21,507 bases of DNA from an uncultured Lachnospiraceae bacterium (GTDB lineage Bacteria > Bacillota > Clostridia > Lachnospirales > Lachnospiraceae). Each line of letters opens with the position of its first letter. Within the stretch, counting starts at the first letter, position 1. The stretch lies in the NCBI GenBank assembly GCA_910589385.1, contig CAJUTU010000054.1, positions 1 through 21,507 on the forward strand. Direction: 5' to 3'. A model generated the notes under the pieces. It did no database searches. It was not told the DNA's origin and saw only the letters and a list, made by a program, of their open reading frames with translations. Shown piece after piece: positions 15,076 to 21,507 of this stretch. A program made the translations under genes and the position numbers.

Positions 15076-15576
15076 CTATAACCATTTTTCAACCGCTGTC
15101 TTTGCATGATCTGCTAAGCTGCCCTGCAGGGCAAGCCCCTTTGTCACCACCGCCCCTTCGCAGGCACTCTGGATTCTTCCCTCCGTTCCGCCAAGGCCGC
15201 TTCCTTCATGGGTGCAAAAAGGATGGACCGTCTTGCCGTTCCAGTCGAATTGTTCCAGAAAGGTATACACTGCCATAGGCATATCTCCCCAGTAATTTGG
15301 GAAACCCAGATAGATTTCATCATACTTGTCAAGGCTGTCCGGCACGGAAACCAGTTCCGGTCTCGCCTTTGCCTGCAGATCCTCTTTTGCCTGTTGGATA
15401 CAGGTGTTATAATCCGCAGCATAAGGGATTTTCTGCTCGATCTTAAATAAATCCGCGCCTGTCAGTTCAGAGATTATCTTTGCCACCTTTTCCGTATTGC
15501 CTACCGTGACATAACGGTAACCCCCGCTGAAATAATTCTCATCTGCCCTGGAATAAAACGCCACTAATTTTGCCAT
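15076..15576 (-). CDS. Flavodoxin (variant with extended phosphate loop)
   Basis: The 166-residue product starts MAKLVAFYSRADENYFSGGY. The flavin loop is extended: YSR at 8-10 is separated by about 16 residues from VGNTEKVAKII, a form common in gut Firmicutes flavodoxins. GFPNYWGDMPMAVYTFLE and HPFCTHEGSGLGGTE supply the other flavin loops. ATG 15576 has AAGGAG 9 bases upstream. It lies between the 4Fe-4S AKR (56 bp gap) and the second flavodoxin (45 bp gap), and all run on the minus strand. The two flavodoxins are different enough to be old paralogues, not a recent duplication. The redox partner is unknown. Confidence 0.92.
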   Translation of the reverse strand: MAKLVAFYSRADENYFSGGYRYVTVGNTEKVAKIISELTGADLFKIEQKIPYAADYNTCIQQAKEDLQAKARPELVSVPDSLDKYDEIYLGFPNYWGDMPMAVYTFLEQFDWNGKTVHPFCTHEGSGLGGTEGRIQSACEGAVVTKGLALQGSLADHAKTAVEKWL

Positions 15577-15632
15577 AATCTGTTTCTCCTTCCATCTTTT
15601 CCCACATGATTGTTCCTGTTGTCACATCTGAG

Positions 15633-16742
15633 CTACATCCCAAACGCCTCTGCCACCAGCTTTAAATTCTCCACAATGGGCAGATGCTGCGGGCAGTGGT
15701 TCTCACACTGTTTACATCCAATACAGTCCTGCGGTTTTCCGTGGGTCGCCGTCAGGTTTCCGTAGGTAGTGGCAAGCCCCGCCAGCAGGCCGAACTGTTT
15801 CTGGTTGTTATACAGTGCAAAATATTCGGGGATGGCAATCTTTTTCGGGCATCCTGCAGTGCAGTAACGGCAGGCGGTACAGGGAATGGCAATGCTGTCG
15901 TTGATGATCTGCACCGTTTTTGCTATGGTTTCCCTCTCCCCCTCCGTCAGAGGCCGGAAGTCCTTCATATAGCTGATGTTGTCCTCCACCTGCTTAAGAT
16001 TGCTCATACCGCTGAGTACCACCATAACCTGATCCAGGGATGCTGCAAAGCGGATTCCCCAGGAAGCATTCCCGGCGTTTGGATCAGCTTCTTTCAGGAT
16101 ATTCTCTGCCGCTTCCGGCAGGCGCACCAGCGCGCCGCCCTTTAACGGCTCCATGACCGTTACCTGTACGCCATGCTTTACGCAGACTTCATAGCATTTG
16201 CGGGACTGGACGCTCTCATTTTCCCAGTCTATGTAATTGAGCTGGAGCTGCACCAACTCTGTCTCCGGGTGCTCCATCAGGATACGGTCCAGCATATCCG
16301 CATCGTCATGGTAGGAAAAACCGATGTGCCGGATCTTCCCCTCCGCTTTTTTCCGCACCATAAATTCAAACCCTTTTTGTTCCTGCACCGCGCCATACAC
16401 GGACCGCCCCATGGCGTGGAGGAAATAATAATCAAAATAATCTACCTGGCACCGCACAAGCTGCTCGTCAAAAATCCTTTCATAGTCCTCCGCACTTTTT
16501 ACCATGAATACCGGCATCTTGGTGGTAATGGTAAAGGAATCCCTGGGATAACGCTTTGCCACTAGCTCGCCAAAAGCTTTCTCGCTGTTCCCTCCATGAT
16601 AGACATAAGCCGTGTCGAAATAAGTAAATCCCTCCTCCATATACCTGTCGATCATGGCTTTTGTCTTGTCCATGTCCACGCTTGACCAGTCCTCCGGATT
16701 CGTCTGCGGCAGCCGCATCAGTCCAAAACCTAATTTTTTCAT
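15633..16742 (-). CDS. Aldo/keto reductase with C-terminal 2x[4Fe-4S] domain
   Basis: The 369-residue product starts MKKLGFGLMRLP. ATG 16740-16742 is chosen because AAGGAG lies 10 bases upstream, while ATG 16751 is almost on top of that site. The tetrad is Asp43 and Tyr48 (YFDTAYVY), Lys75 (ITTKMP) and His109 (YYFLHAM). Cluster motifs are C288-C291-C294-C298 plus P and C340-C343-C346-C350 plus P. The protein is intact and parallels 3150-4268 throughout. Two flavodoxin genes follow directly, suggesting that electrons move between FMN and the clusters, though this is only inferred from order. An inverted repeat 37 bp upstream may control it. Confidence 0.94.
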   Translation of the reverse strand: MKKLGFGLMRLPQTNPEDWSSVDMDKTKAMIDRYMEEGFTYFDTAYVYHGGNSEKAFGELVAKRYPRDSFTITTKMPVFMVKSAEDYERIFDEQLVRCQVDYFDYYFLHAMGRSVYGAVQEQKGFEFMVRKKAEGKIRHIGFSYHDDADMLDRILMEHPETELVQLQLNYIDWENESVQSRKCYEVCVKHGVQVTVMEPLKGGALVRLPEAAENILKEADPNAGNASWGIRFAASLDQVMVVLSGMSNLKQVEDNISYMKDFRPLTEGERETIAKTVQIINDSIAIPCTACRYCTAGCPKKIAIPEYFALYNNQKQFGLLAGLATTYGNLTATHGKPQDCIGCKQCENHCPQHLPIVENLKLVAEAFGM

Positions 16743-16778
16743 TTTCTGCATACTCCTTTCCTGCTACTGCAAATTTGA

Positions 16779-16800
16779 GTACAAACATTTGTGTTCGTAC
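16779..16800. promoter_or_regulatory. Inverted repeat upstream of the 4Fe-4S AKR gene
   Basis: GTACAAACA (16779-16787) and TGTTCGTAC (16792-16800) are inverted, 8 of 9 positions matching, around TTTG. The site is in the 146-bp gap before the AKR start at 16742. The size and symmetry suit a dimeric repressor site; a small RNA hairpin is also possible. No good sigma-A promoter was found next to it, and I see no gene in this gap. Confidence 0.4.
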
Positions 16801-16888
16801 ACCTTTTCATCATTTCCTGTTTTTTCTTCCAAGACCCTTCTGCATCCAAAAAACTCACATGAGCACCAAAATTTGTAATCAGGTCTTC

Positions 16889-17533
16889 TTATCTGCAATT
16901 CAACAGGATTTCGTAAACATCATCATGCGTCAGTGGATGGAAGCAGCCATTTGTAATGATATTTGTAGAATCTGCAATCCTGCGGAAGTCAGTATCTTCT
17001 CCGATACCCATTTCTGCAAAGGTATCCGGAAGCCCCATCTCTTTGACAAATGCAGCAAGACACTCAATCCCCTCCATTGCTGTCTCGATCTCCGTTTTTC
17101 CATCGGCACATACGCCCCAGACACCGATCATCGGAATAAAGTCAGAAGGATACTTATGCCCGGAAAATTCCATTTCCCAGATATCCTCTTCCAATTTAGC
17201 CTGGGCAGACACGATTTTACAACAGTCAATCACTGAGCCTCCACCTACGGCAATCATCAGGTCAATCTTTTTTTCCTTTGCCAGCGCTGCCCCCTCCTGT
17301 ACCTTCGCATAGGTCGGATTAGGCATAATACCACTAAACTCAATCACGCTCTTCCCGGCATCTTCCAGAATACTGCTAATCTCCTCGTAAATGCCATTCT
17401 TTCTAATAGAACCGCCGCCAAACGCCAGCATTACTTTTTTCCCATAGCTGCTTAATACCTTAGGGAGATTCTCCTTTACACATCCGCATCCAAAATAATT
17501 TTTTGTAGGATAGCTATAAATAAACCCATTCAT
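16889..17533 (-). CDS. Iron-containing alcohol dehydrogenase with in-frame internal deletion (probably inactive)
   Basis: The product has 214 residues against about 385-390 for the family. Residues 1-135 give the nucleotide-binding half: PTKNYFG, FGGGSIRKNGIYE (38-50), MPNPT and VGGGSVIDCCK (97-106). The sequence then passes from DFIPMIGVW straight into GVCADGKTEIETAMEGIE, which normally lies near residue 315. It continues to a normal-looking C-terminus with LTHDDVYEIL. About 170-180 residues, including all four metal ligands (one Asp and three His in relatives), are missing and the frame is kept. The junction is near 17110-17131. Metal-dependent catalysis should be impossible. It starts 12 bp after AKR 17546-18517. 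Its intact-looking paralogue begins at 256. Confidence 0.87.
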   Translation of the reverse strand: MNGFIYSYPTKNYFGCGCVKENLPKVLSSYGKKVMLAFGGGSIRKNGIYEEISSILEDAGKSVIEFSGIMPNPTYAKVQEGAALAKEKKIDLMIAVGGGSVIDCCKIVSAQAKLEEDIWEMEFSGHKYPSDFIPMIGVWGVCADGKTEIETAMEGIECLAAFVKEMGLPDTFAEMGIGEDTDFRRIADSTNIITNGCFHPLTHDDVYEILLNCR

Positions 17534-17545
17534 TCTTCTGCCTTC

Positions 17546-18517
17546 CTACCTGCTGAATCCCCTGTGTCCATACACTTTGCACTGGTTCAGCGCTTCTTCC
17601 AGTGAACAAAATTCCTCTTCCGTCAGTTCCACTTTGGCGGCATCCAGGTTTTCAATGATGCGCTCCTTATTCTTTGAACCCGGAATGGGAACCACATTGG
17701 GATATTTGTGCAGCATCCACGCCAGCGTGATCTGTGCGCTTGTGGCATGTTTCCTATCCGCATATCCTTTCAAAAGGTCAATGATGGGCTGGTTTCCGGC
17801 GATATTGGCCTTGGAAAGCTGCGGGACCCAGTTCCGGACATCATCATTTGACTCAAACTTTGTTTCTGTTGTGATCTTCCCGGATAAAAGCCCGCTGGCT
17901 ATGGGTGAAAAGGGAACCACCCCGATCCCATGTTCCATGCAGTAAGGGATCACCGCTTTCTCCATATCCCGTTCCACCATGGAATAGATATTCTGGATCG
18001 CGCTTAACGGCGTGACGTTCTGCGCCCGGTCAATGATATCCACATCCACCTGGGATAAACCCCATCCCCGGATCAGGCCGTCCTCGATCAAGAGCCCCAT
18101 CGCCTCGGCAACGTCTTCTATCCTTACGCCGCCGTTTGTCCGGTGGAGATAATAAAGGTCAACCATGTCCGTCTGAAGGCGGTCCATGGAATCCTCCAGA
18201 TGCCTGCGGACTGCTTTATATACAGATCCTTCCTTTTTGACTTCCGGCCTGTCCAGAAACAGCTTGGTTGCCAGCACCACGTCCCTTCTCACATCTTTCA
18301 GCGCTTTTCCCACAATGCGCTCATTATGCCCGATCCCCGCAAGGTTCGGGCTGTAGATCTCCGCCGTGTCAAACAGCGTACAGCCATGCTGATAAGCATT
18401 GCGTATGGCTTCTACGCTGTACTGCTCCAGCGGTATTTTCCCATAGCCGTGCGAAAACGCCATACATCCCATACCCACTTCCGATACGGTTAAATCACCC
18501 AACTGTCTTGTTTTCAT
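17546..18517 (-). CDS. Aldo/keto reductase (AKR13-like)
   Basis: The 323-residue product starts MKTRQLGDLTVSEVGMGCMAFSHGYG, typical of the AKR13-like group. The tetrad is Asp50 and Tyr55 (LFDTAEIYS), Lys85 (LATKLF) and His125 (YYLHRTN). The C-terminal PIPGSKNKERIIENLDAA motif provides cofactor contacts. It is intact and of usual length. ATG 18517 has GGAGGGAAGAG upstream. It sits 74 bp after the hydrolase lipoprotein gene and 12 bp before the deleted dehydrogenase. The gap contains a possible internal promoter. The substrate is unknown. Confidence 0.94.
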   Translation of the reverse strand: MKTRQLGDLTVSEVGMGCMAFSHGYGKIPLEQYSVEAIRNAYQHGCTLFDTAEIYSPNLAGIGHNERIVGKALKDVRRDVVLATKLFLDRPEVKKEGSVYKAVRRHLEDSMDRLQTDMVDLYYLHRTNGGVRIEDVAEAMGLLIEDGLIRGWGLSQVDVDIIDRAQNVTPLSAIQNIYSMVERDMEKAVIPYCMEHGIGVVPFSPIASGLLSGKITTETKFESNDDVRNWVPQLSKANIAGNQPIIDLLKGYADRKHATSAQITLAWMLHKYPNVVPIPGSKNKERIIENLDAAKVELTEEEFCSLEEALNQCKVYGHRGFSR

Positions 18518-18548
18518 CTCTTCCCTCCATAAATCAATTCTGTTTCCT

Positions 18549-18576
18549 ACTATATTTACAGATACTTTCTTTCCAA
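18549..18576 (-). promoter_or_regulatory. Possible internal promoter before AKR 17546-18517
   Basis: On the minus strand TTGGAA (18571-18576) and TATAGT (18549-18554) are 16 bases apart in the 74-bp gap between the hydrolase lipoprotein and AKR genes. The match is moderate, so it may only boost transcription within the run. Confidence 0.35.
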
Positions 18577-18591
18577 AATAACGCCACTTTC

Positions 18592-19542
18592 TTATTCTTG
18601 CACCGTGTTCAGAAAATCCAGGATATAGGAAACCGCCAGTTCAAAATCTGCTCCCAGATAACCGTGGTCTGCTCCACGGATCACATGGTATTCTACATGG
18701 TCTATGGTTTCCGCCAGCTTATCAGAATAAGAGACTGGCACGATAGAATCCCTGTCGCCGTGTATCAAAAGAATATTTTTCCCATATTCCTTTATCCGTT
18801 CATAGGGTTCCTGATCCCATATGTCAACAAAATACCTGTTCCCAAGTCTGAGTCCCAGCAAACTGTGGGTTTCCGGAATTTCGTCCGGTGAATCAAACAT
18901 TCCATGAACGTCATCATAAATGCTGAATGCCGGATAGATTAAAATCACTGCCCGGATTTCCTCCCTGTGTTCAGATGCCGTAAGCGCGGTGACAAGCCCT
19001 CCCTGGCTGTTTCCCATCAGGTAGACGGAATCGGTATCCACAAAGTCCCATTGTTTTACTTCTTCCAGAACAGCCTCCAGATCCGCCTTCTCGGTCAGGA
19101 CTGACATATCCAGCAGTTCCCCGTCACTCCGGCTTCCCCACCCGCCGCCGCAGAAATCAAAGCAGACGGTCACATAGCCTTCTTTTGCCAGCGCTTCCCC
19201 ATAGCCTTTTACCCTGTCCAAGGTTGCGCCTAGTTCATGGGACATAATGACCACCGGCATCTTTTCTTCTGTTCCGGAAGGGATATGGACAACTCCGTAA
19301 ATGTCCATCCCCTCCTTATCTACATGGATTTCTTTTGTTTCATATTCTGCCGTTTTTGCCACCTCCTGTCCTGCCTGGGCAATCTGACCGGAGCTTCTCC
19401 CGCTTTGGTCTCCTGTGTTTTTTTCAGCAGACTTAGAGGCAACCGTCTCCAGTGTATTTCCTTTATTCCCTACACTCCCGCAGGCGTTTAAGATAAACAG
19501 CAGATTCATTCCTAAAGCCATGACAAGTATCGTTCTCCTCAT
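18592..19542 (-). CDS. Alpha/beta-hydrolase lipoprotein (esterase-like)
   Basis: The 316-residue product starts with the lipoprotein signal MRRTILVMALGMNLLFILNAC, lipobox L-N-A-C with Cys21. A polar Ser/Gly/Gln linker runs to about 65. The hydrolase domain has the strand VVIMSHELGATLD (97-109), the nucleophile elbow GNSQGG with Ser179, Asp265 in HGDRDSIVP and His293 in ADHGYLG. This resembles feruloyl/cinnamoyl esterases and other small-ester hydrolases of gut Firmicutes. It should sit on the outer face of the membrane. It follows AKR 19559-20419 by 16 bp and is the second gene of the TetR-divergent run. Releasing a carbonyl or phenolic compound that downstream AKRs reduce is conjecture. Confidence 0.9.
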   Translation of the reverse strand: MRRTILVMALGMNLLFILNACGSVGNKGNTLETVASKSAEKNTGDQSGRSSGQIAQAGQEVAKTAEYETKEIHVDKEGMDIYGVVHIPSGTEEKMPVVIMSHELGATLDRVKGYGEALAKEGYVTVCFDFCGGGWGSRSDGELLDMSVLTEKADLEAVLEEVKQWDFVDTDSVYLMGNSQGGLVTALTASEHREEIRAVILIYPAFSIYDDVHGMFDSPDEIPETHSLLGLRLGNRYFVDIWDQEPYERIKEYGKNILLIHGDRDSIVPVSYSDKLAETIDHVEYHVIRGADHGYLGADFELAVSYILDFLNTVQE

Positions 19543-19558
19543 TTTCCCTTGCCCTCAT

Positions 19559-20419
19559 TTATGACCTGGCGCTGTCCGGATCAAACATCATTCCCCCGCA
19601 GTAAGGGATCCGGTCAATGGATGCCATATCTTCTTCTGAAAGAGCAAAATCAAGTACATCCGCATTTTCCATGATGTATTTTTCATGGGTAGATTTCGGG
19701 AGCGGAACGATATTTTTCTGCAGCAGCCACCGGATACAAATCTGCGCCGCACTTTTATTGTATTTTTTTGCAATCCGGTTCAGTTCTCCATTCTTTAAGA
19801 CTCCGCCGCTGCCAAGGGGGCTCCACGCCTCCACAACAATGCCGTTCGCCTGGCAATATTCCGCGCTTTTCACCTGTCCAAAGCCGGGATGGTATTCAAT
19901 CTGGTTTACCATGGGCTTTATATCGCCATCCTCGATGAGCGCCTGCACATGGTGGGCAAGGAAATTGCTGACTCCGATGGCTTTAATCCGCCCGTCCCGG
20001 TACAGCTCTTCAAAAGCCCTCCATGTTGACCGGTTGATCTCCCTCCAGTCATCATGCCATCTGGAAACTGCCGGCCAGTGGATCAAGTAAAGATCGAGAT
20101 ATTCAAGCCCCAGTTTTTTCAGGGATACCTCAAAGGCTTTCATTGCTTTGTCATAGCCCCGGTTATCGTTCCAAAGCTTTGTGCTGACAAAAATGTCCTC
20201 CCGCCTAAATCCATACTCATCCATCGCCTGACGGACACCTTCCCCTACGCCCTTTTCATTCATGTAGCCTTCCGCCGTGTCAATATTGCGGTATCCGGTT
20301 CCAATTGCCATTTTCACGCACTTCGATGTATGAATGGGCGCAATCTGCCAAACGCCAAACCCCATTACCGGAATTTTTATTCCATTGTATAGTTCTAACT
20401 GATTAGAAATTTTATCCAT
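19559..20419 (-). CDS. Aldo/keto reductase (AKR5-like), first gene of the minus run
   Basis: The 286-residue product starts MDKISNQLELYNGIKIPVMGFGVWQ. ATG 20417-20419 is preferred, with AAGGG about 11 bases upstream; the frame also offers GTG at 20428. The tetrad is Asp47 and Tyr52 (NIDTAEGYMNE), Lys81 (VSTKLW) and His114 (YLIHWP). GVSNFLAHH, VNQIEYHPGFGQ and IVPLPKSTHEKYIMENA complete a normal barrel and NADPH site. It is intact. A good promoter lies 40 bp upstream, divergent from the TetR gene, so this gene and those following are its probable targets. The substrate is unknown. Confidence 0.94.
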   Translation of the reverse strand: MDKISNQLELYNGIKIPVMGFGVWQIAPIHTSKCVKMAIGTGYRNIDTAEGYMNEKGVGEGVRQAMDEYGFRREDIFVSTKLWNDNRGYDKAMKAFEVSLKKLGLEYLDLYLIHWPAVSRWHDDWREINRSTWRAFEELYRDGRIKAIGVSNFLAHHVQALIEDGDIKPMVNQIEYHPGFGQVKSAEYCQANGIVVEAWSPLGSGGVLKNGELNRIAKKYNKSAAQICIRWLLQKNIVPLPKSTHEKYIMENADVLDFALSEEDMASIDRIPYCGGMMFDPDSARS

Positions 20420-20459
20420 ATATGTCACATCCCTTCAGGAAATCTGTTTTCTTATGGGC

Positions 20460-20488
20460 ATCATATCCGAAAAGACCTTTTTACTCAA
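20460..20488 (-). promoter_or_regulatory. Sigma-A promoter of the AKR run
   Basis: On the minus strand TTGAGT (20483-20488) and TATGAT (20460-20465) have a 17-base spacer. The predicted transcript would start about 33 nt before ATG 20419. The inverted repeats at 20507-20545 lie just upstream of the -35. Confidence 0.65.
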
Positions 20489-20506
20489 CACCATTTAAAC
20501 AGGCAC

Positions 20507-20545
20507 TGTGGCTTATGCCACACAATTATTAAAAATGTGGCATAA
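20507..20545. promoter_or_regulatory. Inverted-repeat operator candidate between AKR run and TetR gene
   Basis: TTATGCCACA (20513-20522) and TGTGGCATAA (20536-20545) are a perfect 10-bp inverted repeat with a 13-bp spacer. The left arm also belongs to a second palindrome TGTGGC-TTAT-GCCACA (20507-20522). Three copies of the TGTGGC half-site therefore lie in 39 bp between the two divergent promoters. This is a likely binding region for the adjacent TetR-type protein. Its place upstream of both -35 elements would also fit an activator. Confidence 0.6.
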
Positions 20546-20583
20546 TCATTCCCATATGACTAAACCCATTTAATACTCATATA

Positions 20584-20612
20584 TTGATTTTGCAACTCGC
20601 ATAGATTATAAT
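20584..20612 (+). promoter_or_regulatory. Sigma-A promoter of the TetR gene
   Basis: TTGATT (20584-20589) and TATAAT (20607-20612) with a 17-base spacer match consensus well. They are the same hexamers and spacing as the LysR promoter at 1725-1753. The predicted leader is about 97 nt. Confidence 0.7.
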
Positions 20613-20715
20613 ACTTGTAAATATACATGCACTGGCACATTCTCTTCTAAATGGAAAGTACCAGCAGCACTTACCAACCACAAATAACAATGCAGCTTTC
20701 ATAGGAGGTCTTATT

Positions 20716-21288
20716 TTGCCGGCAAAACAAGGAAAAGAAGATTTACGAATTCAAAAAACAAGAGAAGCAATTCACAAAACCTTCGAGGAAATGATCTGTG
20801 AAATGGATTATGAGCAGATCTCTATCAAAGAGCTGACAGAACGCGCCAGAATTAACCGTAAAACATTTTATCTTCATTACAATACTTTGGACGACCTGCT
20901 AAAGGAACTTCAAAATAAAATGGCAGAAAATTTTATTAAACGGACACAGGGGCTGGAACGCCCCCGTGATATGGATAAAATTACAAGAGAATTTTTTCTG
21001 TACAGTGAAGAATTAGGAAAGGCAGGAGAAAGGATTACCTGCAGCGGTAACTATAAATATATCAGCCGCAAGATTACAAACGATATCATGAGCCAGACCT
21101 GGAAGAGCGATTCCAAACCGTTTTCTACAAATCCATATATCCAAAATGTCATTATGACCTATGTATCTCAAAGCACTTTAGAGATTTACATGCAATGGAT
21201 TGCGGATGGAAAAAGGATTCCTCTGGAAGATATCATTCAGATTGCCACCCAACTGATCTGTAATGGCGTAAATGGATTACACATCTGA
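20716..21288 (+). CDS. TetR/AcrR-family transcriptional regulator
   Basis: The 190-residue product starts at TTG 20716-20718, 7 bases after AGGAGG (20703-20708). The N-terminal TetR helix-turn-helix spans about 10-60: TREAIHKTFEEMICEMDYEQ, ISIKELTERARINRKTFYLHY and LDDLLKEL. The C-terminal ligand-binding part (about 70-190) is helical and specific to a subgroup found next to oxidoreductase genes. It is divergent from the AKR run, so it probably controls that run and itself through the inverted repeats at 20507-20545. TetR proteins usually repress until a ligand binds; here a carbonyl or electrophile is a reasonable but unproven guess. Confidence 0.93.
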   Translation: MPAKQGKEDLRIQKTREAIHKTFEEMICEMDYEQISIKELTERARINRKTFYLHYNTLDDLLKELQNKMAENFIKRTQGLERPRDMDKITREFFLYSEELGKAGERITCSGNYKYISRKITNDIMSQTWKSDSKPFSTNPYIQNVIMTYVSQSTLEIYMQWIADGKRIPLEDIIQIATQLICNGVNGLHI

Positions 21289-21291
21289 TTA

Positions 21292-21331
21292 AAAGCGCAG
21301 TTCATAAACGTATATATTAAAACTGCGCTTT
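21292..21331. terminator. Bidirectional terminator between TetR gene and right-edge gene
   Basis: Perfect 11-base arms AAAGCGCAGTT (21292-21302) and AACTGCGCTTT (21321-21331) surround an 18-base loop. A short T-run follows on both strands (TTTC on plus, TTTTAAT on minus), so the hairpin can end both converging transcripts. Confidence 0.7.
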
Positions 21332-21365
21332 CATAAGCTTTATTGATTAAACAAACTATTATTTA

Positions 21366-21507
21366 TCACTTTATAAAATTTCGTATGCATTTTAAGAATT
21401 CAATTACAAGTTCTTGATATAAATCTTCATCAAATACTCCATTTATTAAAGAAGAGCGGTCTCGGAAACTCTTTAAAGCCCATATTTCCGCTCTTTTTCT
21501 GTTTTTC
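21366..21507 (-). CDS. Unidentified protein, C-terminal 46 residues (cut by window edge)
   Basis: A minus-strand frame is open from the right edge to TGA 21366-21368 and ends LVIEFLKCIRNFIK. The visible part (RAEIWALKSFRDRSSLINGV, then FDEDLYQEL) looks like helical globular protein and not random sequence. It converges on the TetR gene across a bidirectional terminator. I do not recognise the family. Confidence 0.5.
   Translation of the reverse strand, partial: KNRKRAEIWALKSFRDRSSLINGVFDEDLYQELVIEFLKCIRNFIK

Noticed and set aside
16661..17236. 191-codon plus-strand open frame
   Set aside because: It lies across the antisense of the AKR start, the gap and the deleted dehydrogenase, with Cys/Phe/His-rich non-protein-like composition.
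3150..20419. Recent tandem duplication of AKR genes
   Set aside because: The AKRs belong to different subfamilies and even the two 4Fe-4S members differ throughout, so they are old paralogues.
1..21507. CRISPR array, tRNA, rRNA, intact insertion sequence or transposase
   Set aside because: No regularly spaced direct repeats, no cloverleaf sequence and no transposase or integrase motifs were seen on either strand.

Overview
The window looks like a chromosomal accessory region of a gut Clostridia, most likely Lachnospiraceae. Base composition is moderate. Starts carry strong AGGAGG-type ribosome binding sites, TTG and GTG starts occur among ATG starts, and the protein families (4Fe-4S aldo/keto reductases, short flavodoxins, iron alcohol dehydrogenases, MATE exporters) are typical of that group. 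No rRNA, tRNA, CRISPR array or intact mobile element is visible.

Layout. (1) Positions 1-1557, minus strand: a small uncharacterised protein, an alpha/beta hydrolase with a cysteine nucleophile, and the N-terminus of an iron-containing alcohol dehydrogenase that runs off the left edge. A LysR regulator (1797-2684, plus) is divergent from them. The 239-bp space between holds overlapping promoters, palindromes and a long nested inverted repeat. (2) 2802-3143: a decayed SprT-like metalloprotease gene with an in-frame amber codon, probably left from an integrative element. (3) 3150-20419, minus strand: a run of 18 genes, including damaged ones and one doubtful small ORF. It holds nine aldo/keto reductase (AKR) genes, two flavodoxins, a separate 2x[4Fe-4S] ferredoxin, an internally deleted iron alcohol dehydrogenase, two MATE transporters (one interrupted by a stop codon), a cupin, a RibD/DHFR-like reductase, a metallo-beta-lactamase-fold lipoprotein and an alpha/beta-hydrolase lipoprotein. 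(4) 20716-21288, plus strand: a divergent TetR-type regulator, separated from the run by 296 bp with two good sigma-A promoters and inverted repeats that look like operator sites. (5) The right edge carries the 3' end of an unidentified minus-strand gene, with a bidirectional terminator between it and the TetR gene.

Inferred working of the locus: a TetR-controlled (and on the left LysR-controlled) carbonyl or electrophile reduction island. Cytoplasmic AKRs and flavodoxins would reduce carbonyl or quinone-like compounds, MATE pumps would export them, and three lipoproteins (hydrolase, MBL fold, AKR) would act at the outer face of the membrane. The substrate cannot be read from the sequence.

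Most notable: an AKR with a lipoprotein signal; two genes with in-frame internal deletions of about 100 and about 170 codons; a MATE gene and an SprT gene each broken by one amber codon; a 4Fe-4S-type AKR that has lost all its cluster cysteines; and a free ferredoxin that resembles the AKR C-terminal cluster domain.
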